From positions 1 to 51,467 of the forward strand of contig JAMNXO010000014.1 in NCBI GenBank assembly GCA_023653115.1: a stretch of DNA of 51,467 bases, in the 5' to 3' direction. A model generated the notes under the pieces. That model worked only from the letters and a program-made list of their open reading frames with translations, did no database searches and was not told where the DNA came from. This DNA is from Erythrobacter sp. Its GTDB lineage: Bacteria > Pseudomonadota > Alphaproteobacteria > Sphingomonadales > Sphingomonadaceae. Each line of letters starts with the position of its first letter. Position 1 is the stretch's first letter. Of this stretch, positions 43,608 through 51,467 are shown piece after piece. The position numbers were made by a program, and so were the translations under genes.

Positions 43608-44504
43608 TTAACCCGCCCGCAATTCTTCCGCCAATAGCAGGAAATCGGCCTCGCGCGGCGAATTGCGGCGCCATGCCAGCACGATCTCGCGCTTGGCCGT
43701 GGGGCTATCGACCGGGCGCGCGACCACGTCGGTGCCGGCCAGAATGCCTGCCTTCAGCGCCATTTCGGGCAGCATCGTCAGACCCAGATCATTGTTCACC
43801 AGTTGCACCAGCGTGTGCAGGCTTGTGCCGATCATTGCCGCACTTGCGCGCAGTTCGGCGCGGTTGCACGCGGCCAGCGCATGATCGCGTAGGCAATGGC
43901 CGTCCTCCAGCAGCAGCAGCCGGCCCTGGTCGATCATCTCGGGCTTGATACTCGCCGGAGGATCGCGGGGATCGTCCTTGGGGAAGGCGATGAACAGCCG
44001 GTCGTCGGCGATATGCGCGATTGCTGCATCGCCGGTATCGAACGGGAGCGCGAGCAGCACGCAATCCACCCGCCCGTGATGCAGCGATTCGAGCGCATCG
44101 TGGCTCGTCTCCTCGCGCAGCATCAGCTTGAGGTCAGGCCGCTCGCGCTTGAAGCGCGGCAGCACGCGCGGCAGCAGGAAAGGGGCGATGGTGGGGATCA
44201 CGCTCATGCGCAGCTCGCCTGACAGCGGCTTGCCGGAAGCCTGCACCAGATCGGCCAGTTCCTCCGCCTCGCGCAGCAAGCGGTTGGCCTTGGCCACCAC
44301 CTGCTCGCCCAGCGCGGTAAACCGCACCACGCGGCGCGAACGTTCCACCAGAGTCACGCCCAGCAGCGATTCCAGCTCGCGGATGCCCGCCGATAGCGTC
44401 GACTGCGACACGAAGCTCGCATCCGCTGCGCGGCCGAAATGGCCATGTTCGTGCAGTGCGACGAGATATTGCAGCTGCTTGATGGTGGGAAGGTAGGTGC
44501 TCAC
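43608..44504 (-). CDS. oxyR: Peroxide-sensing LysR regulator OxyR
   Basis: A 298-residue LysR activator. The helix-turn-helix is in residues 1-65 (LPTIKQLQYLVALHEHGHFG, SQSTLSAGIRELE). The redox pair is conserved: Cys204 in DGHCLRDH and Cys213 in AACNRAEL, nine residues apart as in E. coli OxyR (199 and 208). The start is GTG 44504, ten bases after the rnd stop. No catalase or peroxidase gene is adjacent. Confidence 0.92.
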   Translation of the reverse strand: MSTYLPTIKQLQYLVALHEHGHFGRAADASFVSQSTLSAGIRELESLLGVTLVERSRRVVRFTALGEQVVAKANRLLREAEELADLVQASGKPLSGELRMSVIPTIAPFLLPRVLPRFKRERPDLKLMLREETSHDALESLHHGRVDCVLLALPFDTGDAAIAHIADDRLFIAFPKDDPRDPPASIKPEMIDQGRLLLLEDGHCLRDHALAACNRAELRASAAMIGTSLHTLVQLVNNDLGLTMLPEMALKAGILAGTDVVARPVDSPTAKREIVLAWRRNSPREADFLLLAEELRAG

Positions 44505-44514
44505 ACCGGACCGC

Positions 44515-45756
44515 TCATTCCGCCGCCAGCGTGTCCGGCACGTCCGGCTCGTCGGGCTCCTCCGGCGCGGGCACGGCTTCGGGCACCACGACATCGTCGA
44601 TATGGGTCATCTTGAGCCGCCCTTTCTCGACCGCGAAGGCGAGCTTGCCTTCGACCAGATCCAGCGCGTCCTTGCCGAACACCTCGAACCGCCAGCCCTT
44701 GAGCACCGGCAGATCGCGCACGCCGGCAGCCAGCGCCTCCATCTCCTCGGCCCGGGTCAGCAGGCGCGCCGCAACATCGATTTCGCGGGCGCGGATCTTG
44801 AGCAGCAGCTTGAGCAGATCGGCGACCAGCGCGCCTTCCTTGCCCAACGGCGCGCCGCGGCCGACCTTTTCGGGCATCTCGTCCTTCGCCATCGGCTCGG
44901 CATCGGCCAGCACCTTCATCAGCCGCTTGCCGATGTCGTTGTCCTTCCAAGCCGCAGAAAGCCCGCGCACCTTGGCAAGATCGGCTTGCGATTTGGGCGG
45001 GTGGCTGGCGATATCGGCGAGCGTTTCGTCACGCACGATCCGGCCGCGCGGAATGTTCTTGTGCTGCGCCTCGCCCTCGCGCCAGGCGGCCAGCGCTTTC
45101 ATCCGGCCGAGCACCTGCGGATTGCGTCCCGACTGGCGGATGCGCTTCCACGCGACGCCCGGATCGGTGAGGTAGTTCGACGGATCGGCGAGCTTTTCCA
45201 TCTCGGCATCCAGCCACACGCCGCGTCCGGTCTTGATCAGCTTTTTCAGGATGCGCGGGAAGATCGTGGCGAGGTGGGTGACATCGCCGATCGCATATTC
45301 GATCTGGCGGTCGCTGAGCGGGCGGCGGCTCCAGTCAGTGAAGCGCGCACCCTTGTCGATGACGAGGCCCATCCATGTTTCGACCAGATTGGCATAGCCG
45401 ATCTGCTCGGACTGGCTGATCGCCATCATTGCGATCTGGGTGTCGAAGATCGGGTGCGGGGTCTTGCCGGTGAGGTTGACGATGATCTCGACATCCTGCG
45501 AACCGGCATGGAAGACCTTGAGCACGTCCTCGTTCTCGCACATCAGATCGAGCAGCGGGGTAAGATCAATGCCTTCCGCCATCGGATCGATCGCGGCCGC
45601 TTCTTCGGTATTCGCGATCTGCACGAGGCAGAGTTCGGGCCAATAGGTGTTCTCGCGCATGAATTCGGTGTCGACCGCGACGAACTCGGACTTGGAGAGG
45701 CGGGCGCAGAGGTCGGAGAGGGCCTCGGTGGTGGTAATCAGCGGATGGATTTTCAT
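44515..45756 (-). CDS. rnd: Ribonuclease D
   Basis: A 413-residue 3'-5' exoribonuclease acting on tRNA precursors. The DEDD exonuclease domain (1-200) carries VAVDTEFMREN, KVFHAGSQDVEI and YAIGDVTHL. An HRDC domain follows (about 210-290), then a basic/acidic tail. Upstream of oxyR on the same strand. Confidence 0.93.
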   Translation of the reverse strand: MKIHPLITTTEALSDLCARLSKSEFVAVDTEFMRENTYWPELCLVQIANTEEAAAIDPMAEGIDLTPLLDLMCENEDVLKVFHAGSQDVEIIVNLTGKTPHPIFDTQIAMMAISQSEQIGYANLVETWMGLVIDKGARFTDWSRRPLSDRQIEYAIGDVTHLATIFPRILKKLIKTGRGVWLDAEMEKLADPSNYLTDPGVAWKRIRQSGRNPQVLGRMKALAAWREGEAQHKNIPRGRIVRDETLADIASHPPKSQADLAKVRGLSAAWKDNDIGKRLMKVLADAEPMAKDEMPEKVGRGAPLGKEGALVADLLKLLLKIRAREIDVAARLLTRAEEMEALAAGVRDLPVLKGWRFEVFGKDALDLVEGKLAFAVEKGRLKMTHIDDVVVPEAVPAPEEPDEPDVPDTLAAE

Positions 45757-45937
45757 GTCATCTTTTCGCGGTTAGCAGGCGGAGTGCCGCCTTCGGGATT
45801 CATCCCAGTTTGCCCCTGCACCGCTTGACAAAGTGCAAGGCTTGCCCTGTTAGCGCGCCGACGACGAAGCTGAGGCCTCGACAAGCGCCGCGCGAGCGCG
45901 CCCTAGCGTCATAGCCGCGAACAGGACAAGAGTTTAG

Positions 45938-47728
45938 ATGCACCCCTACCGCACGCACACTTGCGCACAGCTTTCTTCCGCCAATGTGGGCGAGACCGTC
46001 CGCCTGTCGGGCTGGATCCATCGCAAGCGCGATCATGGCGGCGTGTTGTTCGTCGATCTGCGCGACCATTACGGCATTACCCAGATCGTGGCGGACAGCG
46101 ACAGCCCGGCGCTGCCGGTTCTGGAAGGCCTGCGGGTCGAAAGCGTCATCACCATCGAAGGCGACGTGAAGGCGCGCATGGCCGAGACGGTCAATGCCGG
46201 CCTTGCCACCGGCGCGATCGAAGTGTTTGCGCGCGGCATCACGGTACAGAGCGCGGCCGAAGAACTGCCCATGCCGGTCGCCGACGAGCAGCCCTATCCT
46301 GAGGAAATCCGCCTCAAGTACCGCTTCCTCGATTTGCGCCGCGAAACGCTGCACAAGAACATCATGACCCGGGTGGCAGTAATCGCCGATATGCGCGCCC
46401 GCATGGCGGCGGTCGGCTTCAACGAATTCTCGACCCCGATCCTCACCGCGTCCAGCCCCGAAGGCGCGCGCGACTTCCTGGTGCCGAGCCGCATCCACGC
46501 GGGTAAGTTCTACGCGCTGCCGCAGGCGCCGCAGCAGTACAAGCAGCTGCTGATGGTGGCGGGTTTCGATCGCTACTTCCAGATCGCCCCCTGCTTCCGC
46601 GACGAAGACCCGCGCGCCGACCGCCTGCCGGGCGAATTCTACCAGCTCGATCTGGAAATGAGCTTCGTCACGCAGGAAGAAGTGTGGGAGACGATGGAGC
46701 CCGTCATTCAGGGCACCTTTGCTGCCTTTGCGGGCGACAAGGCTGTGACACCCGCCGGCGAATTCCCGCGCATCCCCTATGACGAGGCGATCCTCAAGTA
46801 CGGCTCGGACAAGCCGGACCTGCGCAACCCGCTGATCATCAGCGATGTCTCGCACCACTTCACGCAGTCCGGCTTTGGCCTGTTCGAGAAGATTGTCGGC
46901 AGCGGCGGCGTGGTCCGCGTCGTGCCCGCGCCTGCCACTCATGAGAAGAGCCGCAAGTTCTTCGACGACATGAACGACTGGGCGCGCAAGGAAGGCTTTG
47001 CGGGCCTCGGCTATGTCACCCGCAAGGGCGGCGAATTCGGCGGGCCGATCGCCAAGAACCATGGGCCCGAGCGCATGGCGGAACTCTACGCCGAGCTTGG
47101 TCTGGGCGAGAATGACGGGCTGTTCTTCGCGGCCGGCAAGGCTGGCGATGCCGCCAAGCTGGCAGGTGCTGCGCGCATCCGCGTGGGTGAGGAACTGGGC
47201 CTGATCGACGAAAGCCGCTTTGCGCTGTGCTGGATCGTCGATTTCCCGTTCTACGAATATGACGACGAGGCCAAGAAGGTCGAATTCAGCCACAACCCCT
47301 TCTCGATGCCGCAGGGCGGGATCGATGCGTTGGAGGGGCAGGATCCGCTGACGATCAAGGCGTTCCAGTACGATCTCGTTTGCAACGGCTACGAAATCGC
47401 GTCGGGTTCGATCCGCAACCATATGCCTGAAACGATGGTCAAGGCGTTCGAGATCGTCGGCCTCTCCAAGGCGGATGTGGAAGAACGGTTCGGCGGGATG
47501 TACCGCGCCTTCCAGTATGGCGCGCCGCCGCACGGGGGCATGGCCGCCGGTGTCGATCGCATCGTGATGCTGCTTTGCGGGGCCAAGAACCTGCGCGAAA
47601 TCACGCTGTTCCCGATGAACCAGCGCGCCGAAGACCTGCTGATGGGCGCGCCCAGCAACCCTGAACCGCGCGCGCTGCGCGAACTCAGCCTGCGGGTGGT
47701 CGAGCCGCCGAAGAAAGAAGGGGCCTGA
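45938..47728 (+). CDS. aspS: Aspartyl-tRNA synthetase (possibly non-discriminating)
   Basis: A 596-residue class IIb synthetase. The anticodon-binding OB domain (1-110) is followed by the catalytic core with motif 2 [10 protein letters not shown], the bacterial insertion domain, and motif 3 [17 protein letters not shown]. Whether it also charges tRNA-Asn depends on whether asnS is present elsewhere, which cannot be seen here. Confidence 0.96.
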   Translation: MHPYRTHTCAQLSSANVGETVRLSGWIHRKRDHGGVLFVDLRDHYGITQIVADSDSPALPVLEGLRVESVITIEGDVKARMAETVNAGLATGAIEVFARGITVQSAAEELPMPVADEQPYPEEIRLKYRFLDLRRETLHKNIMTRVAVIADMRARMAAVGFNEFSTPILTASSPEGARDFLVPSRIHAGKFYALPQAPQQYKQLLMVAGFDRYFQIAPCFRDEDPRADRLPGEFYQLDLEMSFVTQEEVWETMEPVIQGTFAAFAGDKAVTPAGEFPRIPYDEAILKYGSDKPDLRNPLIISDVSHHFTQSGFGLFEKIVGSGGVVRVVPAPATHEKSRKFFDDMNDWARKEGFAGLGYVTRKGGEFGGPIAKNHGPERMAELYAELGLGENDGLFFAAGKAGDAAKLAGAARIRVGEELGLIDESRFALCWIVDFPFYEYDDEAKKVEFSHNPFSMPQGGIDALEGQDPLTIKAFQYDLVCNGYEIASGSIRNHMPETMVKAFEIVGLSKADVEERFGGMYRAFQYGAPPHGGMAAGVDRIVMLLCGAKNLREITLFPMNQRAEDLLMGAPSNPEPRALRELSLRVVEPPKKEGA

Positions 47729-47790
47729 CCAATCGGTCCGGGGCAACCGCGGAGGCTTGTTAAGCGTCCTGTCATGCCCACTTGCGCTTG

Positions 47791-47824
47791 CCCGCGCCCT
47801 TCATTAGGGCGGGAGCGAGTTTTT
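47791..47824 (+). terminator. Hairpin with T-run before acpP
   Basis: GCCCT-TCATT-AGGGC forms a perfect five-pair stem extendable by GC pairs, with five T starting seven bases later. It could end aspS transcription; it is close to the acpP start (47851), so an attenuator role is also possible. Confidence 0.4.
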
Positions 47825-47850
47825 CTAACCCCAGTTCAAGAGGGAATACC

Positions 47851-48087
47851 ATGAGCGATACTGCCGATCGGGTGGCGAAGATTGTCGTCGAGCATCTCGG
47901 CGTCGAGGCCGACAAGGTCACCCAGGATGCCAGCTTCATCGATGATCTCGGTGCGGACAGTCTCGACATCGTCGAGCTGGTGATGGCCTTTGAAGAAGAA
48001 TTCGGTGTCGAAATCCCCGACGACGCGGCCGAGAAGATCACCACGGTCGGCGACGCCACCAAGTACATCGAAGAACACAAGGGCTAA
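47851..48087 (+). CDS. acpP: Acyl carrier protein
   Basis: A 78-residue four-helix carrier. The phosphopantetheine attachment site is Ser37 in [26 protein letters not shown] precedes the ATG. It lies before fabF as in most proteobacteria, the two separated by 159 bases without a visible gene. Confidence 0.97.
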   Translation: MSDTADRVAKIVVEHLGVEADKVTQDASFIDDLGADSLDIVELVMAFEEEFGVEIPDDAAEKITTVGDATKYIEEHKG

Positions 48088-48246
48088 GGCCCGCAAGGAC
48101 GCCCCGGTGTCCGCGTTGGCCCGCTGTCTTTCCCTCGGGGAAAAGGCGGGGCATTTGTCCGGCAACCCGTTTGCCGACACGCGGATCAGGGCCTAGACAG
48201 GCTCAGCCCCTCGCCGGGTTGGGCCTGTTGCTTTTCGGAGAACGTT

Positions 48247-49506
48247 ATGCGCCGTGTGGTTGTAACCGGGCTTGGTCTTGTCACCCCGCTTGGGGCCGAT
48301 GTCGAGACGACGTGGGCAAACCTCATCGCAGGTGAAAGCGGGGCGGGGCAAATCACCCGTTTCGATGCCTCGAACCAGAAGTGCACCATCGCCTGCGAGG
48401 TGAAGGGCAAGGATCACCCCTGGGGGTTCGATCCCGATCTGCGCGTGGATCACAAGGTTCAGCGGCAGGTCGATCCCTTCATCGTCTATGGCATTGATGC
48501 CGCAGGCCAAGCGCTCGAAGATGCCGGCCTCACCGACATGACCCAGGCCGAAAAGGAGCGCACCGGTTGCTCGATCGGATCGGGCATCGGCGGGCTGCCG
48601 GGGATCGAGATCGAAAGCGTCAACCTGCACGAACGCGGCCCCGGCCGGGTCTCTCCGCACTTTGTGCATGGCCGCCTGATCAACCTCATCACCGGGCAGG
48701 TGCAGATCAAATACGGCTTCATGGGGCCGAACCATGCGGTGGTGACCGCGTGTTCGACCGGCGCGCACTCGATTGGCGATGCCGCGCGGATGATCATGGC
48801 CGATGATGCCGACGTCATGCTGGCAGGCGGCGCGGAAGGCACCATCAACCCGCTTGGGATCGCCGGTTTCGCGCAGGCGCGCGCGCTCAACATGAGCATG
48901 AACGACCGCCCGACCGAAGCCAGCCGTCCCTATGACAAGGGCCGCGATGGCTTTGTCATGGGCGAAGGCGCGGGCGTAGTGGTGCTCGAGGAATACGAGC
49001 GCGCAAAAGCACGCGGCGCGAAGATCTATGCCGAAGTCACGGGCTACGGTCTGTCGGGCGATGCCTATCACGTCACCGCCCCGCACCCGGAAGGCCGCGG
49101 CGCGGAACTCGCGATGCGGATGGCGTTGAAGAAGGCCGGCCTTGGTCCGGGGGATATCGATTACATCAACGCCCACGGCACATCGACCATGGCCGACACG
49201 ATCGAACTCGCTGCGATCAAGCGCGTGCTCGGCGCGGATCTGGGCGGCGCATCGATGAGCTCGACCAAGAGCGCGATCGGCCACTTGCTGGGCGGCGCGG
49301 GCGCGGTCGAGGCGATCTTCTGTATCCTCGCGATGCGCGACGGAATCGTGCCGCCGACGCTCAACCTGCATGACCCCGACGAAGGCACCGAAGGCATCGA
49401 CCTGGTGCCGCTGGTAGCAAGGAAGCGCGAAGTGCGTGCGGTGCTTAACAACAGCTTCGGCTTTGGCGGCACCAACGCTTCGATCATCATGCAGAAGGTC
49501 GACTGA
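48247..49506 (+). CDS. fabF: Beta-ketoacyl-ACP synthase II
   Basis: A 419-residue elongating condensing enzyme. Catalytic Cys is in TACSTGAHSIG, with His in NAHGTSTMADT and in KSAIGHLLGGAG. It uses malonyl-ACP carried by AcpP. Full length, ribosome binding site CGGAGAA. Followed after five bases by mltG. Confidence 0.96.
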   Translation: MRRVVVTGLGLVTPLGADVETTWANLIAGESGAGQITRFDASNQKCTIACEVKGKDHPWGFDPDLRVDHKVQRQVDPFIVYGIDAAGQALEDAGLTDMTQAEKERTGCSIGSGIGGLPGIEIESVNLHERGPGRVSPHFVHGRLINLITGQVQIKYGFMGPNHAVVTACSTGAHSIGDAARMIMADDADVMLAGGAEGTINPLGIAGFAQARALNMSMNDRPTEASRPYDKGRDGFVMGEGAGVVVLEEYERAKARGAKIYAEVTGYGLSGDAYHVTAPHPEGRGAELAMRMALKKAGLGPGDIDYINAHGTSTMADTIELAAIKRVLGADLGGASMSSTKSAIGHLLGGAGAVEAIFCILAMRDGIVPPTLNLHDPDEGTEGIDLVPLVARKREVRAVLNNSFGFGGTNASIIMQKVD

Positions 49507-49511
49507 TCCCC

Positions 49512-50477
49512 GTGAGCCGCGCGCGCCTTGTCATCATTGGCGTGCTCGCGCTGGCGCTGGCAGGCCTCGTCGTCGCGTGGAGCCTGATGGGTTCGGCGAC
49601 GATCGCCAAGGACACCAGCTTCACTATCCCCGCCGGAGCTTCGGTGAGCGCGGTGGCGGATAAGCTGGCAGACGAGGGGCTGATTTCCTCGGCCCCCGGC
49701 TTCGTGCTGCAGGCGCGCATTTTCGGCTCGGATGCACCGATCCAGGCGGGCGAGTTCCTGCTGACGCCCGACATGAGCCAGCGCGAGATCCTCGCCGCTT
49801 TCCAGTCGGGCGATGTGATTCGGCGGTTCGTGACGATCCCTGAAGGGATGCCCTCGATCCTCGTGTGGGAGCGGGTGATGGCCGAGGAGCTGCTCACTGG
49901 CGAGGTCGCGGTGCCGCCCGAAGGCTCGATCCTTCCCGATACCTACGCCTTTGAACGCGGCCAGTCGCGCAAGAGCCTCGTGGAGCAGATGCAGGCCGCG
50001 ATGGACCGTGCGCTGGCCGAGGAATGGGCGGGGCGCCGTCCCGGCATCGCAGTGGATACCATGCGCGACGCGCTGATCCTCGCCTCGATTGTCGAGAAGG
50101 AAACCGGCAAGCCCGAGGAACGCCGGATGGTGGCCGGGCTCTATTCCAACCGTGTGCGCACCGGGATGCGGCTGCAGGCCGATCCGACGATCATCTATCC
50201 CATCACCAAGGGCAAGCCGCTGGGGCGCCGCATCCGCCAGTCGGAGATCGCTGCGGTTAATGGCTACAACACCTACACCCGTGTCGGCCTGCCCGAAGGC
50301 CCGATCACCAATCCCGGGCGCGACAGCATCTCTGCGGTGCTCAACCCCGAGAATACGGCCGCGCTGTTCATGGTGGCGGATGGCACCGGCGGCCACTGGT
50401 TCGCCGACACGTTGGCCGAACACAACGCCAACGTTGCCAAGTGGTATGCGATCCGCCGCGAGCGGGGCGAGATGTGA
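49512..50477 (+). CDS. mltG: Endolytic murein transglycosylase MltG
   Basis: A 321-residue YceG-family enzyme that cuts growing glycan strands at the inner membrane. An N-terminal membrane anchor (5-25) precedes a LysM-like domain. The catalytic region is IVEKETGKPEERRMVAG with the general Glu, followed by LQADPTIIY and GLPEGPITNPG. The start is GTG 49512. Confidence 0.94.
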   Translation: MSRARLVIIGVLALALAGLVVAWSLMGSATIAKDTSFTIPAGASVSAVADKLADEGLISSAPGFVLQARIFGSDAPIQAGEFLLTPDMSQREILAAFQSGDVIRRFVTIPEGMPSILVWERVMAEELLTGEVAVPPEGSILPDTYAFERGQSRKSLVEQMQAAMDRALAEEWAGRRPGIAVDTMRDALILASIVEKETGKPEERRMVAGLYSNRVRTGMRLQADPTIIYPITKGKPLGRRIRQSEIAAVNGYNTYTRVGLPEGPITNPGRDSISAVLNPENTAALFMVADGTGGHWFADTLAEHNANVAKWYAIRRERGEM

Positions 50478-50498
50478 GCCGCTCGGCCACCGATCGCG

Positions 50499-51029
50499 AT
50501 GGCTGACCCCTTCATCCTTACCGCCGCGCTGCCGACCGATCTGGGCGCATGGGCAGAGGGGCTGCGGCGCGCGCATTATCCGATCGAGCGCAATCACCTC
50601 CACGCCCACGTCACGCTGTTCCACGCTTTCGCGCCTTCGCTGCTGGAGGAATTGCGCGATTTCCTCCCCAAGGTGGCAGGCGAATTCGCCGCGCCCGAAG
50701 GCTGGGTGAAGGGGGTGATGGACCTCGGGACGGGCACCGCCATTGCATTGGAGGCGCCGCACTTGCTGGCTCTGCGGGCGCTGATTGCCGACCATTTCCA
50801 CGGCAGCCTGACAGCGCAGGATCTCCACGAGCCGCGTCCGCATATCACGATCCAGAACAAGGTGACCAAGCAGGAGGCAAGGGCGCTGCAAGCGGGCCTC
50901 GGCCCCGTGCTGGCACCGTGGATTGCCAAAGGGCGCTTCACCTTTCCCTCACTGGAGCTGTGGCACTATCGCGGCGGCCCGTGGGAACGGGTCAAGACCT
51001 GCGCTTTCCGCGGGCGCGAACGGCTCTAG
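50499..51029 (+). CDS. 2H phosphoesterase (2'-5' RNA ligase family)
   Basis: A 176-residue 2H-fold protein. The two catalytic H-x-T-x motifs are HVTL (His37) and HITI (His115), about 78 residues apart. Family members open 2',3'-cyclic phosphates or join 2'-5' ends; the substrate is unknown. ATG 50499 lies 21 bases after mltG. Confidence 0.85.
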   Translation: MADPFILTAALPTDLGAWAEGLRRAHYPIERNHLHAHVTLFHAFAPSLLEELRDFLPKVAGEFAAPEGWVKGVMDLGTGTAIALEAPHLLALRALIADHFHGSLTAQDLHEPRPHITIQNKVTKQEARALQAGLGPVLAPWIAKGRFTFPSLELWHYRGGPWERVKTCAFRGRERL

Positions 51030-51050
51030 CCGCAAGGCGCGCACAAACTC

Positions 51051-51078
51051 TTGACCAGCCGCGGCCTGCGCCCTAAGT
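51051..51078 (+). promoter_or_regulatory. Likely tRNA-Met promoter
   Basis: TTGACC (51051-51056), a 16-base spacer and CTAAGT (51073-51078), about 65 bases before the tRNA. Same plan as before tRNA-His. Confidence 0.45.
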
Positions 51079-51143
51079 GCGCGCCTCGCACGGGGCTCGG
51101 CACCGCGCGAATCCGGCCGCACAAGCCTGCCGGATGCCCATGG

Positions 51144-51220
51144 GGCGGAGTAGCTCAGCCGGTTAGAGCAGCGGAATCATAATCCGCGTGTCGGGGGTTC
51201 GAGTCCCTCCTCCGCTACCA
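51144..51220 (+). tRNA. tRNA-Met (CAT), elongator type
   Basis: Cloverleaf with acceptor GGCGGAG/CTCCGCT (terminal G-T pair), D arm AGCTCAGCCGGTTAGAGC, anticodon stem GCGGA/TCCGC with anticodon CAT at 51178-51180, and T arm with TTCGAGT. CCA is encoded. The sequence fits elongator Met; a lysidine-modified tRNA-Ile cannot be fully ruled out. Confidence 0.93.
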
Positions 51221-51231
51221 TAGGCCTTTCC

Positions 51232-51259
51232 GGAAGCTTCCGAACGCTTCCGCATTTTT
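51232..51259 (+). terminator. tRNA-Met terminator
   Basis: GGAAGC (51232-51237) pairs with GCTTCC (51246-51251), followed by GCA and five T. A perfect palindrome CGGAAGCTTCCG (51231-51242) overlaps it. Confidence 0.65.
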
Positions 51260-51321
51260 CCGAAAATCCAACAGAAAGCAGAGGGTTGCGGGTGATTCGC
51301 GTCCGCATGCGTCCATGGGCC

Positions 51322-51467
51322 TGTAGATTTTCGTTGAGATTTGACCCGGGATTTTCATCGAGAAGTGACCCGGGTTGTGGGTAGCTATGTCCGCTCGGAC
51401 TTGGGTTTGGTCAAGGGCTGAACGTTCTCCTTTTTGGTTTTGCGCTGGGCGGCGGATGCCTTGAACC
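51322..51467 (-). mobile_element. End of an IS21-type insertion sequence
   Basis: The element appears to begin with TGTAG at 51322. Two tandem 24-base repeats follow (51327-51350 and 51351-51374), sharing ATTTTC, GAG and TGACCCGGG. Multiple repeats inside the ends, and ends beginning TG, are typical of IS21-family elements. The reading frame beyond it (51385-51467, minus strand) runs off the window. Only this one end can be seen. Confidence 0.65.
51385..51467 (-). CDS. Partial C-terminus of a transposition protein (IstB-like?)
   Basis: The last 26 codons of a gene entering from the right, ending KSERT before a TAG stop. The tail is Lys/Gln-rich (ASAAQRKTKKENVQPLTKPK), like the basic ends of IS21 helper ATPases (IstB). 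It is the last gene before the element's end, where istB lies in this family. The call rests on position and the terminal repeats, not on a domain. Confidence 0.5.
   Translation of the reverse strand, partial: FKASAAQRKTKKENVQPLTKPKSERT

Overview
The window looks like chromosomal DNA of a high-GC alphaproteobacterium of the order Sphingomonadales, most likely Erythrobacteraceae. That placement is inferred from protein character, the pyrH-frr-uppS-cdsA-dxr-rseP-bamA order, and the absence of lpxD/lpxA next to fabZ, as expected for bacteria that use glycosphingolipids instead of LPS. Almost all of it is dense core genome. The two edges look accessory: a repeat-bearing, CTAG-rich, gene-free stretch on the left (1 to about 890) and one end of an IS21-type insertion sequence on the right (51322 to 51467), just past a tRNA-Met gene.

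Layout: 938-1768 holds an unknown membrane-anchored protein. 1873-6853 holds dabA and dabB (inorganic carbon uptake) with a divergent LysR regulator. 6939-9822 holds a FabH-type ketosynthase followed by psd and pssA (phosphatidylethanolamine synthesis). 9758-10095 holds a small membrane protein on the minus strand behind two perfect LexA boxes. 10319-13642 is rpsB-tsf-pyrH-frr. 13672-21429 is uppS-cdsA-dxr-rseP-bamA-skp-fabZ (isoprenoid, phospholipid and envelope biogenesis). 21430-22068 is a hairpin-rich spacer and rpmE. 22073-23022 holds a DksA/TraR-type zinc-finger protein and a prolyl-4-hydroxylase-like dioxygenase. 23254-24449 holds tRNA-His and a Leu/Glu/Val-type dehydrogenase. 24572-29540 is ccmCDEFGHI (cytochrome c maturation; ccmA and ccmB are not here). 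29667-35188 holds kup, then yciB-ftsY-mtaB-dapF on the minus strand. 35246-39569 holds a GGDEF/EAL protein, an EVE-domain protein, a CsbD-like protein and a lone ThDP enzyme. 39745-43579 holds an LplT-like transporter, pgsA, a TonB-like periplasmic protein with a structured leader, and small membrane proteins. 43608-45756 is rnd-oxyR on the minus strand. 45938-51029 is aspS, acpP-fabF-mltG and a 2H phosphoesterase.

Functionally the window concentrates on envelope and lipid biogenesis: PE (psd, pssA), PG (pgsA), CDP-DAG (cdsA), undecaprenyl carrier (uppS, dxr), outer membrane assembly (bamA, skp), fatty acids (fabZ, acpP, fabF, KAS III) and septal or cell-wall functions (yciB, mltG). The most novel-looking signals are (i) the probable SOS-induced 87-residue membrane protein between pssA and rpsB, (ii) a leader of about 120 nt before the TonB-like gene whose last hairpin pairs the ribosome binding site and ends directly at the start codon, (iii) a canonical EF-hand loop inside the Skp-like chaperone, and (iv) the repeat-bearing foreign-looking DNA at the left edge. 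All calls come from reading the sequence only; no searches were run.
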